In this document: positions 23,842 through 35,191 of the stretch, in pieces | Numbering within the stretch: the first letter of the stretch is position 1 | Layout: each line of letters starts with the position of its first letter | NCBI GenBank assembly: GCA_963556145.1 | Contig: OY744465.1 | Span: forward strand, 2,418,001 to 2,482,000 | Direction of reading: 5' to 3' | DNA length: 64,000 nucleotides | Source: Hygrocybe punicea | Taxonomy: Eukaryota; Basidiomycota; Agaricomycetes; Agaricales; Hygrophoraceae | Made by a program: the position numbers and the translations under genes | The notes under the pieces: generated by a model | Seen by the model: the letters and a program-made list of their open reading frames with translations, nothing else | Database searches by the model: none | Told to the model about the DNA's origin: nothing

Positions 23842-23850
23842 CAGGAATGT

Positions 23851-26800
23851 GCCGATGGTCGAACCGGTCTCATGGCTTAGCATTCAAAACTCGGGGTAAG
23901 CAGACAGGGAGCAATGGGCTTGGACAATGTATTGATAGCTGCTGGATCAGGGCATAAACATCATGTCGATGTATTCTTTGTGGAAGAGCAAGGCTGGTGT
24001 AGCGACGGTCGGCGGAATGTGGTGATAACGCATTTGCCATACTTGGCACTGATGGCAAGACTGGATGTACCATTTAATGTCATGGTCGAGATGTGGCCAC
24101 CAGAAATGGTCAAGTAGCCAGGCACAGACAGAGAATATGCCTTTATGGCCAAGGGAGTCATGAGTGTCTTTGAGCAATTGAAGCCGGCGGTTGGGCGGTA
24201 TGACGAGCTTGTGTTTCCCGTGACGGTCTTTATGCCAAAGCTTGTTATTGGTGACGAAGAACTCAAGAGAGTATTGTAGGAAGAGATGGTATTCTTCATC
24301 TGTGAGGTTCATGGGTCGGGTTAGATCTTGTAACCAGGTCTCGACGAGGGCAAGACGAGCATCAGCTGAGCACGCTTTATTGGATCGCATTATGTCGGAA
24401 ACAGTTTCCTGGTTTGTATAAATGAGGATGGCTGGTAACTCTTGGAGCTGGTCTGCAGTGGTACGGCAACGGCCACATATGGCAATCGGCTTAGATGGCA
24501 TGGGGATGGGTCGGTAGTTAATGACTTCCATAAAGAAACCATAGGAGTGGTCAAGCAAATTGTCAGAGTCATCAATTTCCTTGGGGTCTTCTGCAGCGTG
24601 GGGGTGTCTGGAGAGTCCATCGGGTGCACCGTGTGCAGAAGCAGGTACATGAACGAGTCTAAAATCAAATAGGAGGACACCAGCTATCCATCGGTTGATT
24701 GTCACATTGGGTTGGATGTCGGGATTGTTGAGCATCCCTTTTATATATTTTGTGTTGACTTCAATGGTGAGGTTGCGGACACCAATAATAAAGATCCGGT
24801 AGGCACAGAGGGCCCTGAAGAGGCTGTAGAGCTTGAGCTTAGACTGGGAGTATCAGGCTTCGCGTTCGTCCCATGATATTGAACCAAAGTGATTTGGGTA
24901 ATGTTTTCCATCGGTGTGGATTTGCATGAGAACAAAACCAACTCCGAGGACAGAGGAATCAATGGTGAGTATGACTTCCCATTCATGCATGTAGTCGATG
25001 GTGTGCAGCACTGGCGATGTAATGATGGCATTCTTGAGGTAGTCTATGGCAGTCTCTTCTTCTTCACCAAATTCAAAGGGTATTCCTTTGCAGGTAAGAT
25101 GGACGAGGGGTTGGGAGTGGAGTGAGAAGTCTTTGATAAAGATGCGCAAGACACCGCAGATACCAAGGAAGGCATGGACTTCAGTGAGGTTGGTCAGCAT
25201 TGGCCAATCACGAATCTTCTGCACTTTGGACTCATCAGCTACTCATCCTTTGTATGTGCATTGTTGGCCAACAATGATGACTGAGGGTTGACAGAGTTCG
25301 AGTTTCTGGCCATTGAAGGTACCGCCAACATAGCGGAAATGCTGAATGATGCGGTTGACACCTTGGAAGTGTTCCCAGATGAAACATTGGATTGCCAGGT
25401 TATCGGGTATGGTGTCGTAGGTACCGTTGGGTTGTTCACTTGTTTAGTGGGCCAGTGCTGTGCATGGCATGAACGAGTTCTTTTTTTTCCCTCCTCACTT
25501 TCATCATAGCAGCCTCTCACCATAGCAACATAAAAAGTAGAAAAAATAAAACTGCACAGCATGTCTCGACCTCCTCTCCCACTGTCATGTCTTCTTTGCT
25601 TCATCATTATACAATATTCTCAGCCAAAAAAGAGAGCAACATGTCAACTGTCAAATACAACTGTCTTCAAACAGTATGATAACAATTGACTTACAATTGC
25701 TTAACCCCACTTCTCCATAACCTTGCTGCACAACAGATGATAACATGAAGACAGCTGTGCTTGAGTGGGCCAATGTTGGCATGAACAAAGTCTTGTTTCT
25801 GTCATTGGATTTTTATTTGTCTGATTATTACAAACATCGATGAGTGATTTTGCTTGAAATATATAATTAGCATATAATATATACAGCGATATCACATTGA
25901 TTTATATGTTTTAAGTAAGAATATCATTATATCATCTGAGTTACACTGATTTCTGCTTATACGGCTAATATTTCTATATATAGTAACAGTGGTCACATGT
26001 GACTATGACTCCTGTGATCACCTCAAAATTTAGCATATATGGTGTAAAATTGCCTTATATGGTTAGACTGGTCACATGTGACTGTCACCATTGCGATCAG
26101 CAAAAATTTGCTATATAATATTAAAAATTGCCTTATATGGTTAGATTGGTCACATGTCACTGTCACACCTGATCCGAAATGATAATATTAGTCAGCAGTT
26201 CAATTTTCAGCTGATTCTGATAAGAATTGAGACCAGTACGAATATTTTGAATATAATTGGAAGGTAATTTGTCTTTTTTGCAACAACCCATATTTGGATG
26301 CTTATGTAAGCTTGTCCACACATGGCCCCAACTGTATCTGATTTTCCAGTATCAGAAGTAGAATCATATCTCTTGCCCAAAAAAATTTTGTCTATAGGCG
26401 ATCAACTTTATCAATTAATCAATTAATTAATTAATTACGAATCCTCACTGAACCAGGTCTGATAAAGAACGAGTCTTTTAATAAATTAAAAGAACTCGTA
26501 ATAGCAGGTTGGAGGCCCTTTGACGGGAATATCGTCCATGTACGGAATGGCAAGGTGTGGGATCTTGTCATGGAGGATGTATGTGGAGTCACCATGTAAG
26601 ATCTGAGGGGAATTAGTGTACCCCATAGCGATCCACGTAAGTTGGAGTGTTCCGAGTGGGGATTGAAATGTAATATAGTCTCAAGAGGAGGGATGGATGA
26701 GGTGTTGGTCGAAAGAGATGAAAAGATCGAAAGAGGCATAGCAAGAGTGGCCTCCGAAGGCCTCAGCCAAGTGCTCAGTCATAGGTGGTATGGCGGGATC

Positions 26801-27190
26801 ACAGATTGTGACGGCATTAAGGGGCTGTAGATTGTGAACAGTACGAAGGGACTTCCCATCCTTTTTTAAGACACAAAACCAGCGGGAGCGGTATGATGAG
26901 TCCAAGGGTTCATAGTACCAGTGTCAATTTTGTCTTTGATGATACCGATGACTTCATTAAGGATGCCAGGTGGGATCGGGATATTTCTATGGACCCACGG
27001 GTCGTGTGGTATGGTTGGAATGTGGATCGGTGGGAAGTAGTCTGTGTTGAATTGCTCTTTTTCGGATTCGTTTTAAGTGAAAGCGGCTTCTTGAGTTTTA
27101 ATGATATGATGGCTGAGTTTCTCTTCCTCAGGCCAAAGGAATACATCCGGGTTCATCGGCATCATGTCGTGTCGTTCCTGGGTGTAGCGG
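23851..27190 (-). pseudogene. Gypsy pol: reverse transcriptase, RNase H and first half of integrase
   Basis: From 27190 down: RT with YRSRWFCVLKKDGKSLRTVH and the YMDD active site near 26,535; an about 1 kb insertion; then GGTFNGQKLELCQPSV, LTEVHAFLGICGVLRIFIKD, the RNase H part (ILTIDSSVLGVGFVL), and the integrase zinc region (HDSLGHKGIF, SCHQCQ) with the first catalytic Asp (YIDMMFMP). In-frame TGA codons lie at 25243-25245, 24853-24855 and 23884-23886, all at positions usually Arg in this family. The integrase continues at 17813 on the far side of the 6 kb element. Confidence 0.85.
25450..26450. mobile_element. Uncharacterised about 1 kb insertion in Gypsy RT, with internal tandem repeats
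   Basis: It separates RT blocks that are adjacent in intact relatives. Related sequence (GAACGAGTTCTTTT and its near reverse) occurs at both edges. At about 25,985-26,165 two to three copies of an about 75 bp unit contain GGTCACATGTGACTGTCAC and TGCCTTATATGGTTAGA. No ORF looks coding. Exact ends were not resolved. Confidence 0.5.
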
Positions 27191-27801
27191 TGTGACGGCG
27201 AGTTCGGTTGTAGACCCGAATGGGAATCTACGGAAAGGGTGATCAGCTAAGAAGTGATCAGAGGAGTTTAGTCTTTGTGTGGTCTAGTCAATCCAACCCG
27301 AATCCAGGGTTCTGGATCAGAGGGGAAGTGAAGGGAGTGGAATACGAAGACTAAAGAGACGATACGAAGCAAGGACTAAGAAATAGAACTGAAGGGGAGC
27401 AATATGATCTAATATGATATGGTGGGATGTAATATGATATATGTTTGTAGTATAAGGGTACATCTTTTATACTACTGGGAGAGATCCTGTGCTCTAGTAA
27501 CTATGTACTACAACCGAAGGCTGTAACTGATAGGAGTGGAGTGGAGCGGAGTATAGGAGGAGTGATGCTATGTACTAAGTAACGGGAAACGAAGATATAT
27601 CATATGTAACTATATACGTACTGATTCCGGGTCGTTAGAGACATTGCATCTTGAGTATGAACGATTCCGGAGGCAGAATCCGGAGCGGAATCGACGGAAA
27701 GGACCGGAAACAGGCGGAATCGGTGATACGTGAATGGGAATGGACGAGGACAAAGTGGGATATGAAGAGGATTCGGGTCCAGAGGGCCCGGAGCCTCTAC
27801 A
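27191..27801 (+). repeat. Solo LTR B inside Gypsy pol
   Basis: It starts TGTGACGGCGAG and ends GAGCCTCTACA. The 4 bp repeats GCGG flank it at 27187-27190 and 27802-27805. It is the inverted partner of LTR A and lies between the FTPG and downstream blocks of the pol frame. The middle differs from LTR A by several small insertions and substitutions. Confidence 0.9.
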
Positions 27802-27805
27802 GCGG

Positions 27806-28932
27806 GTGCCAGGTGTAAAGTCAGGCAGATGTGTTGGGAGCGTGGGTAAATCGGCTAGTGGGTCACCGGTGATCTTGCATACAATCCGGTATTCGTCAGG
27901 CAGAGTGGTAGAGATTGGGCAGATGTGATCGGCTACCTTTTTATACTTTTTCTTGGTGACGACACCTTTTAGGTCCCTGGTAGGGGGGGTTGTATAAGAG
28001 ATATAAGTAGCGTGTTCAGTAGGGGCTTTGTTACAAATATTCGAAGAAGAAATAGGTGACACGGGAGCGGAGACGGAACAAGACGAAGGAAGGGTATCGG
28101 TAGTAAGTATCTGATTTTGTACATCGGTCAACAATGAAATGTACTGGGCGGCAGTCTGAGGCTGAGACGAAGAGAAATCTAAATCGATAGAAAAACATAA
28201 GTCCTCTTCTAGGGGAAACGGCAAAAGGGAAGCATAGTTCGTGGTATAGGTGTGGTCGCTTTCGAGTGGCGGCTTCTCATCTCCCGGTGCATCCTTCCCG
28301 AGAGGTATCTCCAGGTCCTCGACTTCTAAAAATCCGGCTTTCTGGTGTTGGACCGCTCTTGTCAGTTCTTCTGGTTGTGCTCAATGGTGGGCAAGGTGAT
28401 GATGGTGCTGGTGTTTGGATCCATGATTGTGACTTGTTGTTCTCCATTTTTGTAATCCTTTGTGAGTGCCTCGGAAAGCGTGAAGAAGGGGTGGCTGATG
28501 AGAATCTCGTAGGGGGCGTTGTCGACGACTTGGACTTGGAGGAATAGATCAACATCACCGAAGGTGAATTTAAGGTTAGCAATCCAGCCAAGGGTGTCAT
28601 TTTCGCTTTTGTTTGCTGATTGCATCTGCATCTTCATGTTTTGGAGGCCGTAACCGAGTTTTTTTCCAAATATCGCATCGCATGCCAATGATCATGGAGC
28701 CGTTGTCAAGGATGCACTCAAATACAAATTTACCATTGATGAGCAGGTAGACAGCATGGAGAGGGACTGAGTCCCAGCCAACAACAAGTGGGATGTTTTC
28801 CTGACAGTGTTGGCAGGCGTGGGTGGGGATTTCAGGTGCGTGGAAATGGAAGACCTCTACATTGTTGGTCTTGGCAGTGACCTTTTTTGAAGTGGTGAGA
28901 TCCTTCATGTGACAGCGAGCGTCAGACGACAT
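27806..28932 (-). pseudogene. Gypsy pol N-terminal region with aspartic protease-like motif
   Basis: It includes CILDNGSMIIGM near 28,700, an aspartic protease active-site motif (D-x-G-S), and further down PLADLPTLPTHLPDFTPG, which leads into RT in Agaricomycete Gypsy elements. Solo LTR B interrupts the frame straight after that block. Frameshifts are present between 28,230 and 28,690. Confidence 0.7.
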
Positions 28933-28944
28933 GGCTAAGAGTTC

Positions 28945-29689
28945 TCATTGCAAAATGCAAACTTGAGAATTGAGCATGCAGTTGATGACAGATTTAGCGA
29001 TACCAGGATCTTCGATAAGGGCCTGGTAGTGGTATTGAGGGTGTGATGCAGGAAGGTTCTGGAGGATGCGAGGCACAAAGGTGGTCAGCTCGGTCAGCCA
29101 TGTATTCAAAGGGGGGACTATAGCGATCAGCTGCTCATTGATAGGTCTGGACATTTTCTCGGCGGATTTTGTGGTGGGAATGGATGTGGATGCAGTGGGC
29201 GGATTGGGATATGTTTCTCTAGACTTGCCTTTCACTTTTGAGGGGATTTCTATGCCGTCAAATCTAACCTGTTTACGAAGCCACTGCACTTCAGCTTCCA
29301 AGACCTTGATCTGCTCATTGTTGTTGTCAATGTCAGAGGTTGTGGACTGAAAAATGTTGGTGTACTCAGTAGTGACTTCAGGCTCATAGGTTGGTACTTT
29401 GACAGCGGAGACAAAGTTGGTTTTGATGTGAGGCAGAGGGTCATGTTGGAAAGGTTCTGTGGGGTATGGGCAGGGGGAGCGCAGTTGCCATGGTTCTGTG
29501 CGTGCCACGTGTCGAAGCGATCCTTCATGTTTTTTCCAATGATAGCCTTTGGAAGATATATTCCATTGGGCAACACAATGTGGCCATGCTCATTCTTGTG
29601 GCATATTCCATCCTGAGTGTACTGCTCACAGATTGGACAATCACGTATATGATGGAATGGGTCGTCACAAAAGAGGCAGTTAAAATTGG
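28945..29689 (-). pseudogene. Gypsy gag, C-terminal part with CCHC zinc knuckle
   Basis: The minus strand reads NCLFCDDPFHHIRDC, a C-x2-C-x4-H-x4-C knuckle, then NGIYLPKAIIGKNMKDRFD. Downstream parts shift frame. The hAT MITE at 29690-30904 is inserted directly upstream of the knuckle. Confidence 0.75.
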
Positions 29690-30904
29690 TAGTGTTGCCG
29701 AAGTTCAGTTCGGTCCGGTTCCGACCCTTTTTGGCGGAACCGCGAACCGAACTTCGGGTCCGGTTTGGCCCTGCGCCAAACCGGAACCCAGACGGCATCG
29801 AACCGTCTCTCCGAGGTGGGCTCACCCCATGAGCTCTGTTCTCCTCGCGAATGGCAGGCACGTATCAATTGATATGGCGCTGCACTTCGCGAGGTAGTTG
29901 GGCTGCGGGGGAGCCATCCGGCGCTGCTGCTGCTGCTGCTGCCACTGCTGCTGTTGCTGCCGCTGCTGGCGCTGCTGCTGCTGCCGTCGCCATTGCTGTT
30001 GCCACTGCTGCTGCTGCTGCTGTCGTGGCCGTTGCTGCTGCTGCTGCTGCCACTGTTGCTGCCGTTGCTGCTGCCGCTGTTGCTGCTGCTGCCAGCATTG
30101 CTGCTGCTGCTGCTGGCCGTCGTGGTTGTCGTTGCCGTTGGATGGCTTTTGCTGTTGCCGCTGCCGCTGCCGCTGCTGCTGCTGCCGTTGCTGCCGGCAT
30201 TGCTGCTGCTGCTGCTGGCCGTCGTGGTTGTCATTGCCGTTGGATGGCTTTTGCTGTTGCCGCTGCTGCTGCTGCCGTTGCTGCCGACGCTGCTGCTTCC
30301 ACTGTTGCTGCTGCTTCCGCTGTTGCTGCTGCTGCTGGCCATTGCCATTGTCGTTGCCTGGTTGCCATTGCCATTGCCATTGCCGTTGCCGTTGCCACCA
30401 CTGGTGGTGGTGGTGGTGGTGGTGGTGGTGGTGTTGCTGCTGTCCCGCGTCCCTTGGCATTGCGTTGGCGTTGGCATTCAACTTGTGCCAAGGTGGGTGT
30501 GGTCGCGATGTGGTCGCGGTTGAGTTGCCTGTCGCAAATAACATTAGTAAAGTTAAGAAAAAATCGAAACATACCTTGATGAACACAACACAAATTGTGT
30601 TGTGTTCAACCCGCGTTGATGTTGCTGTGTTGCGTGAAAGGTCACGGCCGGTCACATGACGCCGTTTAACACGAAATAGTAAGTAAAGAAATACGAAAAA
30701 CAAATGAAATCAATACCTTAAAAATATCCGCGTTCGCGGTTTGAACACGGTTTGGAGCCGTTCAGGAAATCCGGCAGGCCTTGAAACCCGGAACTGAACC
30801 CGTGGTCCGGTTCAGCACTTGGCTGAACTTAGACCGAACTTAGGGTTCGGTTCGGGGTTTGAACCGGGTTCGGCTAGGTTTGGAACTGAACTACGGCAAC
30901 ACTA
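29690..30904. mobile_element. hAT-type MITE with CTG/CAG-rich interior (MITE 3)
   Basis: The 8 bp repeats AAAATTGG flank it (29682-29689, 30905-30912). The ends are TAGTGTTGCCGAAGTTCAGT and its near inverted copy. The interior (about 29,915-30,440) is almost pure GCTGCTGTTGCCGCTGC-type triplets and a GGT run. It splits the Gypsy gag just before the zinc knuckle. Confidence 0.85.
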
Positions 30905-31727
30905 AAAATTGGTGAACCCTTGTCCCAAGGTGGTTGGCTCGGCCCTATTTGCACAAGGCTTTGAAGGATTGTTACATTCGGTGAGAGCTTGTGTGAGTAT
31001 GGTGAGCTGTTGTGAAACTAGATGAAAGAGGTTAGACACTTTGGGTTCAACCGGTTCTGCTTTAGGAATGACTGGGTCATAGCGAGCGGGTGGCAGGTAG
31101 CGGGTAGTGGGTTCTATGGGAGTCAAATACCTGATGGCAGCAGGCGATGTTGACGAAAGACAAGAGATGGTAGACAGTTCAGCCGTGGTTTTTCCAGCCA
31201 ACAGGAAGTGGGTGCAGTTATGGAAGTCCTGGAAATTGTAGGGGTTGCTATGGAAGTGGTTCGGCTTCTGGTACTGAAGACAGGGCTTTATATCTTTCTT
31301 GAGCTTGACATGGAAGCCATTCTTGTAAGCAATGTTGCATTCCCAGGGAGAGATCTGACCCTTGTCTAAAAGGAATCCTGAAATCCAGATGAACTCATGG
31401 TAATATTTGCCAAGTTCAGCGCAAGTATGAATGCCGCAACTGGTTTGGGTATGGGTAAGATGGTCAAGATCTGCCATGATCTTCTGTGCCCAGGTATGGC
31501 ACGAGTATGCTCCTTTTGAATGTGGCATAATTGGTGCCAGTCGCACTAGGTAGGCTCACCCAAAGCCTGTAGTCACTAAGGGATGCATAGTGCAGACTAT
31601 GCTTAATGTGGCCTGCGTCATCGAGGCCAGCATCAGCAGCAAGTAGCTCTACTTCTTCAAAAAAGCGGTTTAGGTTGAGCAGGTTCCTGTCAAAGGTTGG
31701 GGCTGTGGAATGACCGCAAGTGGGCAT
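30905..31727 (-). pseudogene. Gypsy gag, N-terminal part
   Basis: From 31727 it reads TFDRNLLNLNRFFEEVELL, a fungal Gypsy gag start, then IKHSLHYASLSDYRLWVSLP. After a frame change it continues CAELGKYYHEFIWISGFLL to the MITE edge at 30904. This is a capsid-like helical region without zinc motif. Confidence 0.7.
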
Positions 31728-31730
31728 TTT

Positions 31731-32075
31731 TCATGGGGTAACATGAGAAGCAGTAGCATGGGGAGCAGTTGAAGATCTGGTGGTCAAAGTAATTGTGGAA
31801 ATAGGAACGAGCTGAGATGTTGATGGAGCGGTTGTCAGGTGTATGATGGGTGGGTCAGGTAATGTGGATGATGATGGCATGGGCAAAGACAAGGACAAGG
31901 ACAAAGATGGAGTTTTCAATGTCAAGAGCGAAGATGTGGACAGAGGTTCTAATGAAGTTGAGGTCAGGGGTGTAGGCGATGCAGGTGCGGAACTAAGATC
32001 GGATGAGTCGGGTGTTATTGTAATAATCGATATATTGACCGATTTGAGACTGTCGGATGAGAGATATAAGGGCAT
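31731..32075 (-). CDS. Ser/Thr/Pro-rich ORF upstream of gag, unrecognised
   Basis: 114 codons end 4 bp upstream of the gag-like ATG. The content is almost wholly Ser, Thr, Leu and Pro. No family was recognised. It could be a gag leader, or a fortuitous frame in leader sequence. Confidence 0.25.
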   Translation of the reverse strand: MPLYLSSDSLKSVNISIITITPDSSDLSSAPASPTPLTSTSLEPLSTSSLLTLKTPSLSLSLSLPMPSSSTLPDPPIIHLTTAPSTSQLVPISTITLTTRSSTAPHATASHVTP

Positions 32076-33082
32076 ATTTGACCCTGAGATGAGCAGAAGA
32101 TTGTTGTGTCAAGTGAGGTGATCAGGTACTAGTTGGAAGAAGTCGTTGTCGATTGTCAGGTCGAAGGCGGCTAGAGAGAGTTCTTGTTGAAGAGTTCTTC
32201 GAGGAAGATCTCGAAGATGACGGTCGGAGGGTGTGATATGGGAGGAGGAAGCTATGGTGATGCTAAACTATTCCTGGCGGTGGGCTCCAGATGTAGTGGC
32301 GAGGTCGGGGTGGCTATGGAACAATGATTCTAACCTGGGGGGGTGTCAGTGTAGAAGTGACAGTGGAATAGTTAGCAAGCTTCAGTAAAGTGGTAAGGGA
32401 CAAAGAGGAGAAAGCCGCTGAGTAATACTACTACTATCTATCAAGACCGGTCTAAGCCAACGAAGCTGATGTTGTCGGGTACGGCAGGTCGGGTGTCAGG
32501 TGACAAGCGATATAAGAATATTGATGGTAGAATGATGGAGAGAGTGTTGAGAGAACCAACGAGTTGTATGAGTGAAGGATTTTACTGAGAAGCTGATTCT
32601 GAGTGAGGGGAAATGAGGGGGACTGGTTTCTTATTTTGACATGGCACTTGGGCACTGTTTGTATACTACAAAAATGTCTATCTAGTTTCGGATGAGAGTC
32701 CTTGGCCAATGAGGGAGAACAAAGGGGAACAGAAATAGGGTAGTGATGAGAAGGTTTCAATGCAACGATGACAGGAAAATGAGTGGGAGAAGTGAAAAGC
32801 CATGAAAAGATGTCAAATACCTTTATCTATCTCCATAAGGGAGATGGTATGCGTGAATTGGGCAAGTCTGATGTCAGGATTCCAGTCCAATAAGATCCAT
32901 CTGCAATATTTGGGATTCTATGCATTTAGGAGTTGGACTGGTCCTGTACACGAGCGGCTGTGCTCGTCAGTATGCATCGGGTTATGTCGGGTTCAAGCAT
33001 GAATCACTAGGGACATCGGGTTTGAGTGGATTTGTGAGATATCGAGTTTATGGTCTCAGAGGGCCCAGAGCCCTCTACACCA
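32076..33082 (-). repeat. Probable 5' LTR and leader of the Gypsy element
   Basis: The stretch lies between gag and the outer block at 33083-33211. On the minus strand it begins TGTAGAGGGCTCTGGGCCC, which resembles the distal end of solo LTRs A-C. No gene was seen. A matching 3' LTR was not found, so the LTR borders are inferred. Confidence 0.45.
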
Positions 33083-33211
33083 TGACCCCCCCTCGTAGCA
33101 GTGTTGTCTTGGTTGTAAGCAACAATGAAAACTGCTGTCCTCTCCCCTGGAAACCGATCCCCTAGTTAAGTTGATTGTTGCCGGAGCCCACTGCAGAAGT
33201 GATCCGTAACA
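33083..33211 (-). repeat. Copy 2 of the 130 bp TGTTACGGATC block
   Basis: It starts at 33211 on the minus strand with TGTTACGGATCACTTCTGC. It abuts an exon end (CTTCAA then GTAAGT, minus strand) of the split gene above, so the retroelement was inserted within an intron of that gene. Confidence 0.65.
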
Positions 33212-35191
33212 ATAATTGAGTCAAGAACTTACTTGAAGTTGGCCCCGAACTGCCCTCTGTGAATTATTCAGAACATCGGTCCCACTGCTGATGAGGCACT
33301 TTGGTATTTTGACCCTCTTTGACTTCTTCCTTTGCCTAACAACTTGATCATCAGCTTCATCATCCACATTACCATCATCATCAGTCAAGGCATCGGTATG
33401 TCTCTTGTTTGTTACTTGTTTGATGTTATCAAGTCATATATTGAAGTCCTCCATCATAGCTGCAACCTCAATGTTTTGCTGGATAGGCTAGTGTTGGAGA
33501 AGTTTGGTCTCAGACCGATCTAAACCCGGTTTAGACCGAACCGAAACCGCCAGTTTCGGTTTCGGTTTGGGAATTTCTAGCGGAGACCGAACAGTTCGGT
33601 CTTGGTTTGGGAGATTTGGCCGCAGTTCAAACCCAGTTCAAACTGAGTTTGAACTGAACCGATAAATGTCAGCCGGCGACTCAACACACTCGCTCATCGC
33701 CCATCCACAACACCTCGAACAGGCCCCAAACAAGGATCGACCACCAGGAAATGGCGGCTGGGAGTACCCAGCTGCCCAGGTAAGTGTTATTTATATTATT
33801 TATATTGGATTCTAACTACAAATACGACAGGCAACACCATCACTAACACAACCACGACCAACGCCAACACGACCACGACCATGATGACGACGACAATGAC
33901 GACAATGACGATGACCACAACCATGACCACAACCACGATGACGACAACCACAACCACAACCACAACCACGATGACCAACGGCAACGACGGCATCAATAAT
34001 ACGATGGACCCCCATCCGGCATCAAACGCGCCCACAACACGTGCACTGGCACACGAACAACACCAGGATGGCCACATCCGATGCCAACAACAACGCGTCC
34101 AAGACGCGTGCGCACGCAAACGAATGTGAATGGGGTGGAGTGGCAGTCAACGAGATGGAACAAGCAGTGTGGGGTGGTGCATCCACCCCGCTCCTTCGTG
34201 GTATGTGGTTTTTATTGTTGTTTTATTGATTTTATTCGTATATAACAGAACACGGCACTACACTACCACCACCACCACCACCACCATGCAACACCAATGC
34301 GGCCAATGCAGGGTCAACCCATCCGTTGCACATGTACAACACGGAGAGGCTCGTACGCCACCACCACCACGTGTCCACCGAAAACAACCAACGGGGGTTC
34401 AACCTGCCTGTCGTCATGTGCACAATGCGTATGACATGTCGGAACACCACCACCACCTGGATACAACTGAGGTGGGCGGCCCACCCGAACGTGGCACCAT
34501 ACCACCACCACCACCACCGCGAAACGCAAATGCGGCCAATGCGGGGTTAACCTGCCCATTGGGTTTAATCCGGCCACCAGGTTTAACACACCTGCTGTCG
34601 CGTGTACAAGGCGGAGCACCCCAGCACCCCAATCCCACCTCGCAAATGAGCTGGCCACGTCAATTGACGTGTGCGGCACCGTTGCGAGGTCAGAATGGTG
34701 CAGGGGGGCTGACCACCAACGGTTTGCGGTTCAGACCGTGTCTGGACCAAAACCGAACCGATGTAAACCATTTACATCGGTTCCGGTTTTGGTTTGGGAT
34801 TTTTTCACAGGAACCGAACTGTTCAGTTTCAGTTTGGGGCAAAAAGGCCGAAAACCGGACCAAACCAAACTTCCCCATCACTAGGATAGGCAGGAATACC
34901 ATGACCAGAGGCAACCGTTGTGGGATTGGGGACACTGGCAACCACAGGAGCATGAAAACCAGTCCCAGCAGGAGGGAATCCACCGAAATGAGCAAGAACT
35001 GCGTTGATCATGTCAGGCATTAACTGGGAAGGCAGCAGGCCTGGTGTGCTTTGACTCAGACACAGGAAAGCAGATGAAGCCTCAGGCGGGTCATAGGTGG
35101 CAGCACCACCAGCAAGAGACCAATTCTGGGGAGGGGGATGGTACAGGATTGCTCGGGCCATGGGGTGAAAGGTAGGGGGACCAGACCACAT
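33212..35191 (-). pseudogene. Unrecognised gene fragment split by MITE 4 and cut off by the Gypsy element
   Basis: The upstream part (35191-34884) reads a Pro/Ala-rich protein with AILYHPPPQNWSLAGGAA. After the MITE the frame continues with acidic and basic runs (DDDGNVDDEADDQ, RQRKKSKRVKIPK) and ends at NNSQRAVRGQLQ with a GTAAGT donor near 33,236. No 3' exon follows, because repeat sequence begins at 33211. Its domain is unknown to me; the basic run could be a nuclear signal. Confidence 0.45.
33489..34883. mobile_element. hAT-type MITE (MITE 4)
   Basis: The 8 bp repeats GGATAGGC flank it at 33481-33488 and 34884-34891. The ends are TAGTGTTGGAGAAGTTTGGT and TAGTGATGGGGAAGTTTGGT. Subterminal parts hold AACCGA/TCGGTT palindromes; the middle is ACC/CAC/GAC triplet-rich. 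The left end matches the outer end of the hAT copy at 55,006. Confidence 0.9.

Larger units (their letters stand above)
17135..33211 (-). mobile_element. Ty3/Gypsy retrotransposon, minus strand, heavily nested
   Basis: Reading from 33211 downwards: LTR-like sequence, gag (31727-28945), protease and upstream pol (28932-27806), reverse transcriptase, RNase H, integrase (27190-23842 and 17813-17135). At least four younger insertions break it: a hAT MITE in gag (29690-30904), a solo LTR in pol (27191-27801), an uncharacterised about 1 kb insertion in RT (about 25,450-26,450), and the 6 kb inverted-repeat element in integrase (17823-23841). The 3' end and 3' LTR were not identified. Confidence 0.8.

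Noticed and set aside
29822..30703. Several very long ORFs in all frames encoding poly-Gln, poly-Ala, poly-Leu or poly-Cys
   Set aside because: They are translations of the CTG/CAG tract inside MITE 3 and have no protein-like composition.
33796..34129. ORFs rich in Met-Thr or Val on opposite strands
   Set aside because: They come from ACC/ATG/GAC triplet repeats in MITE 4.
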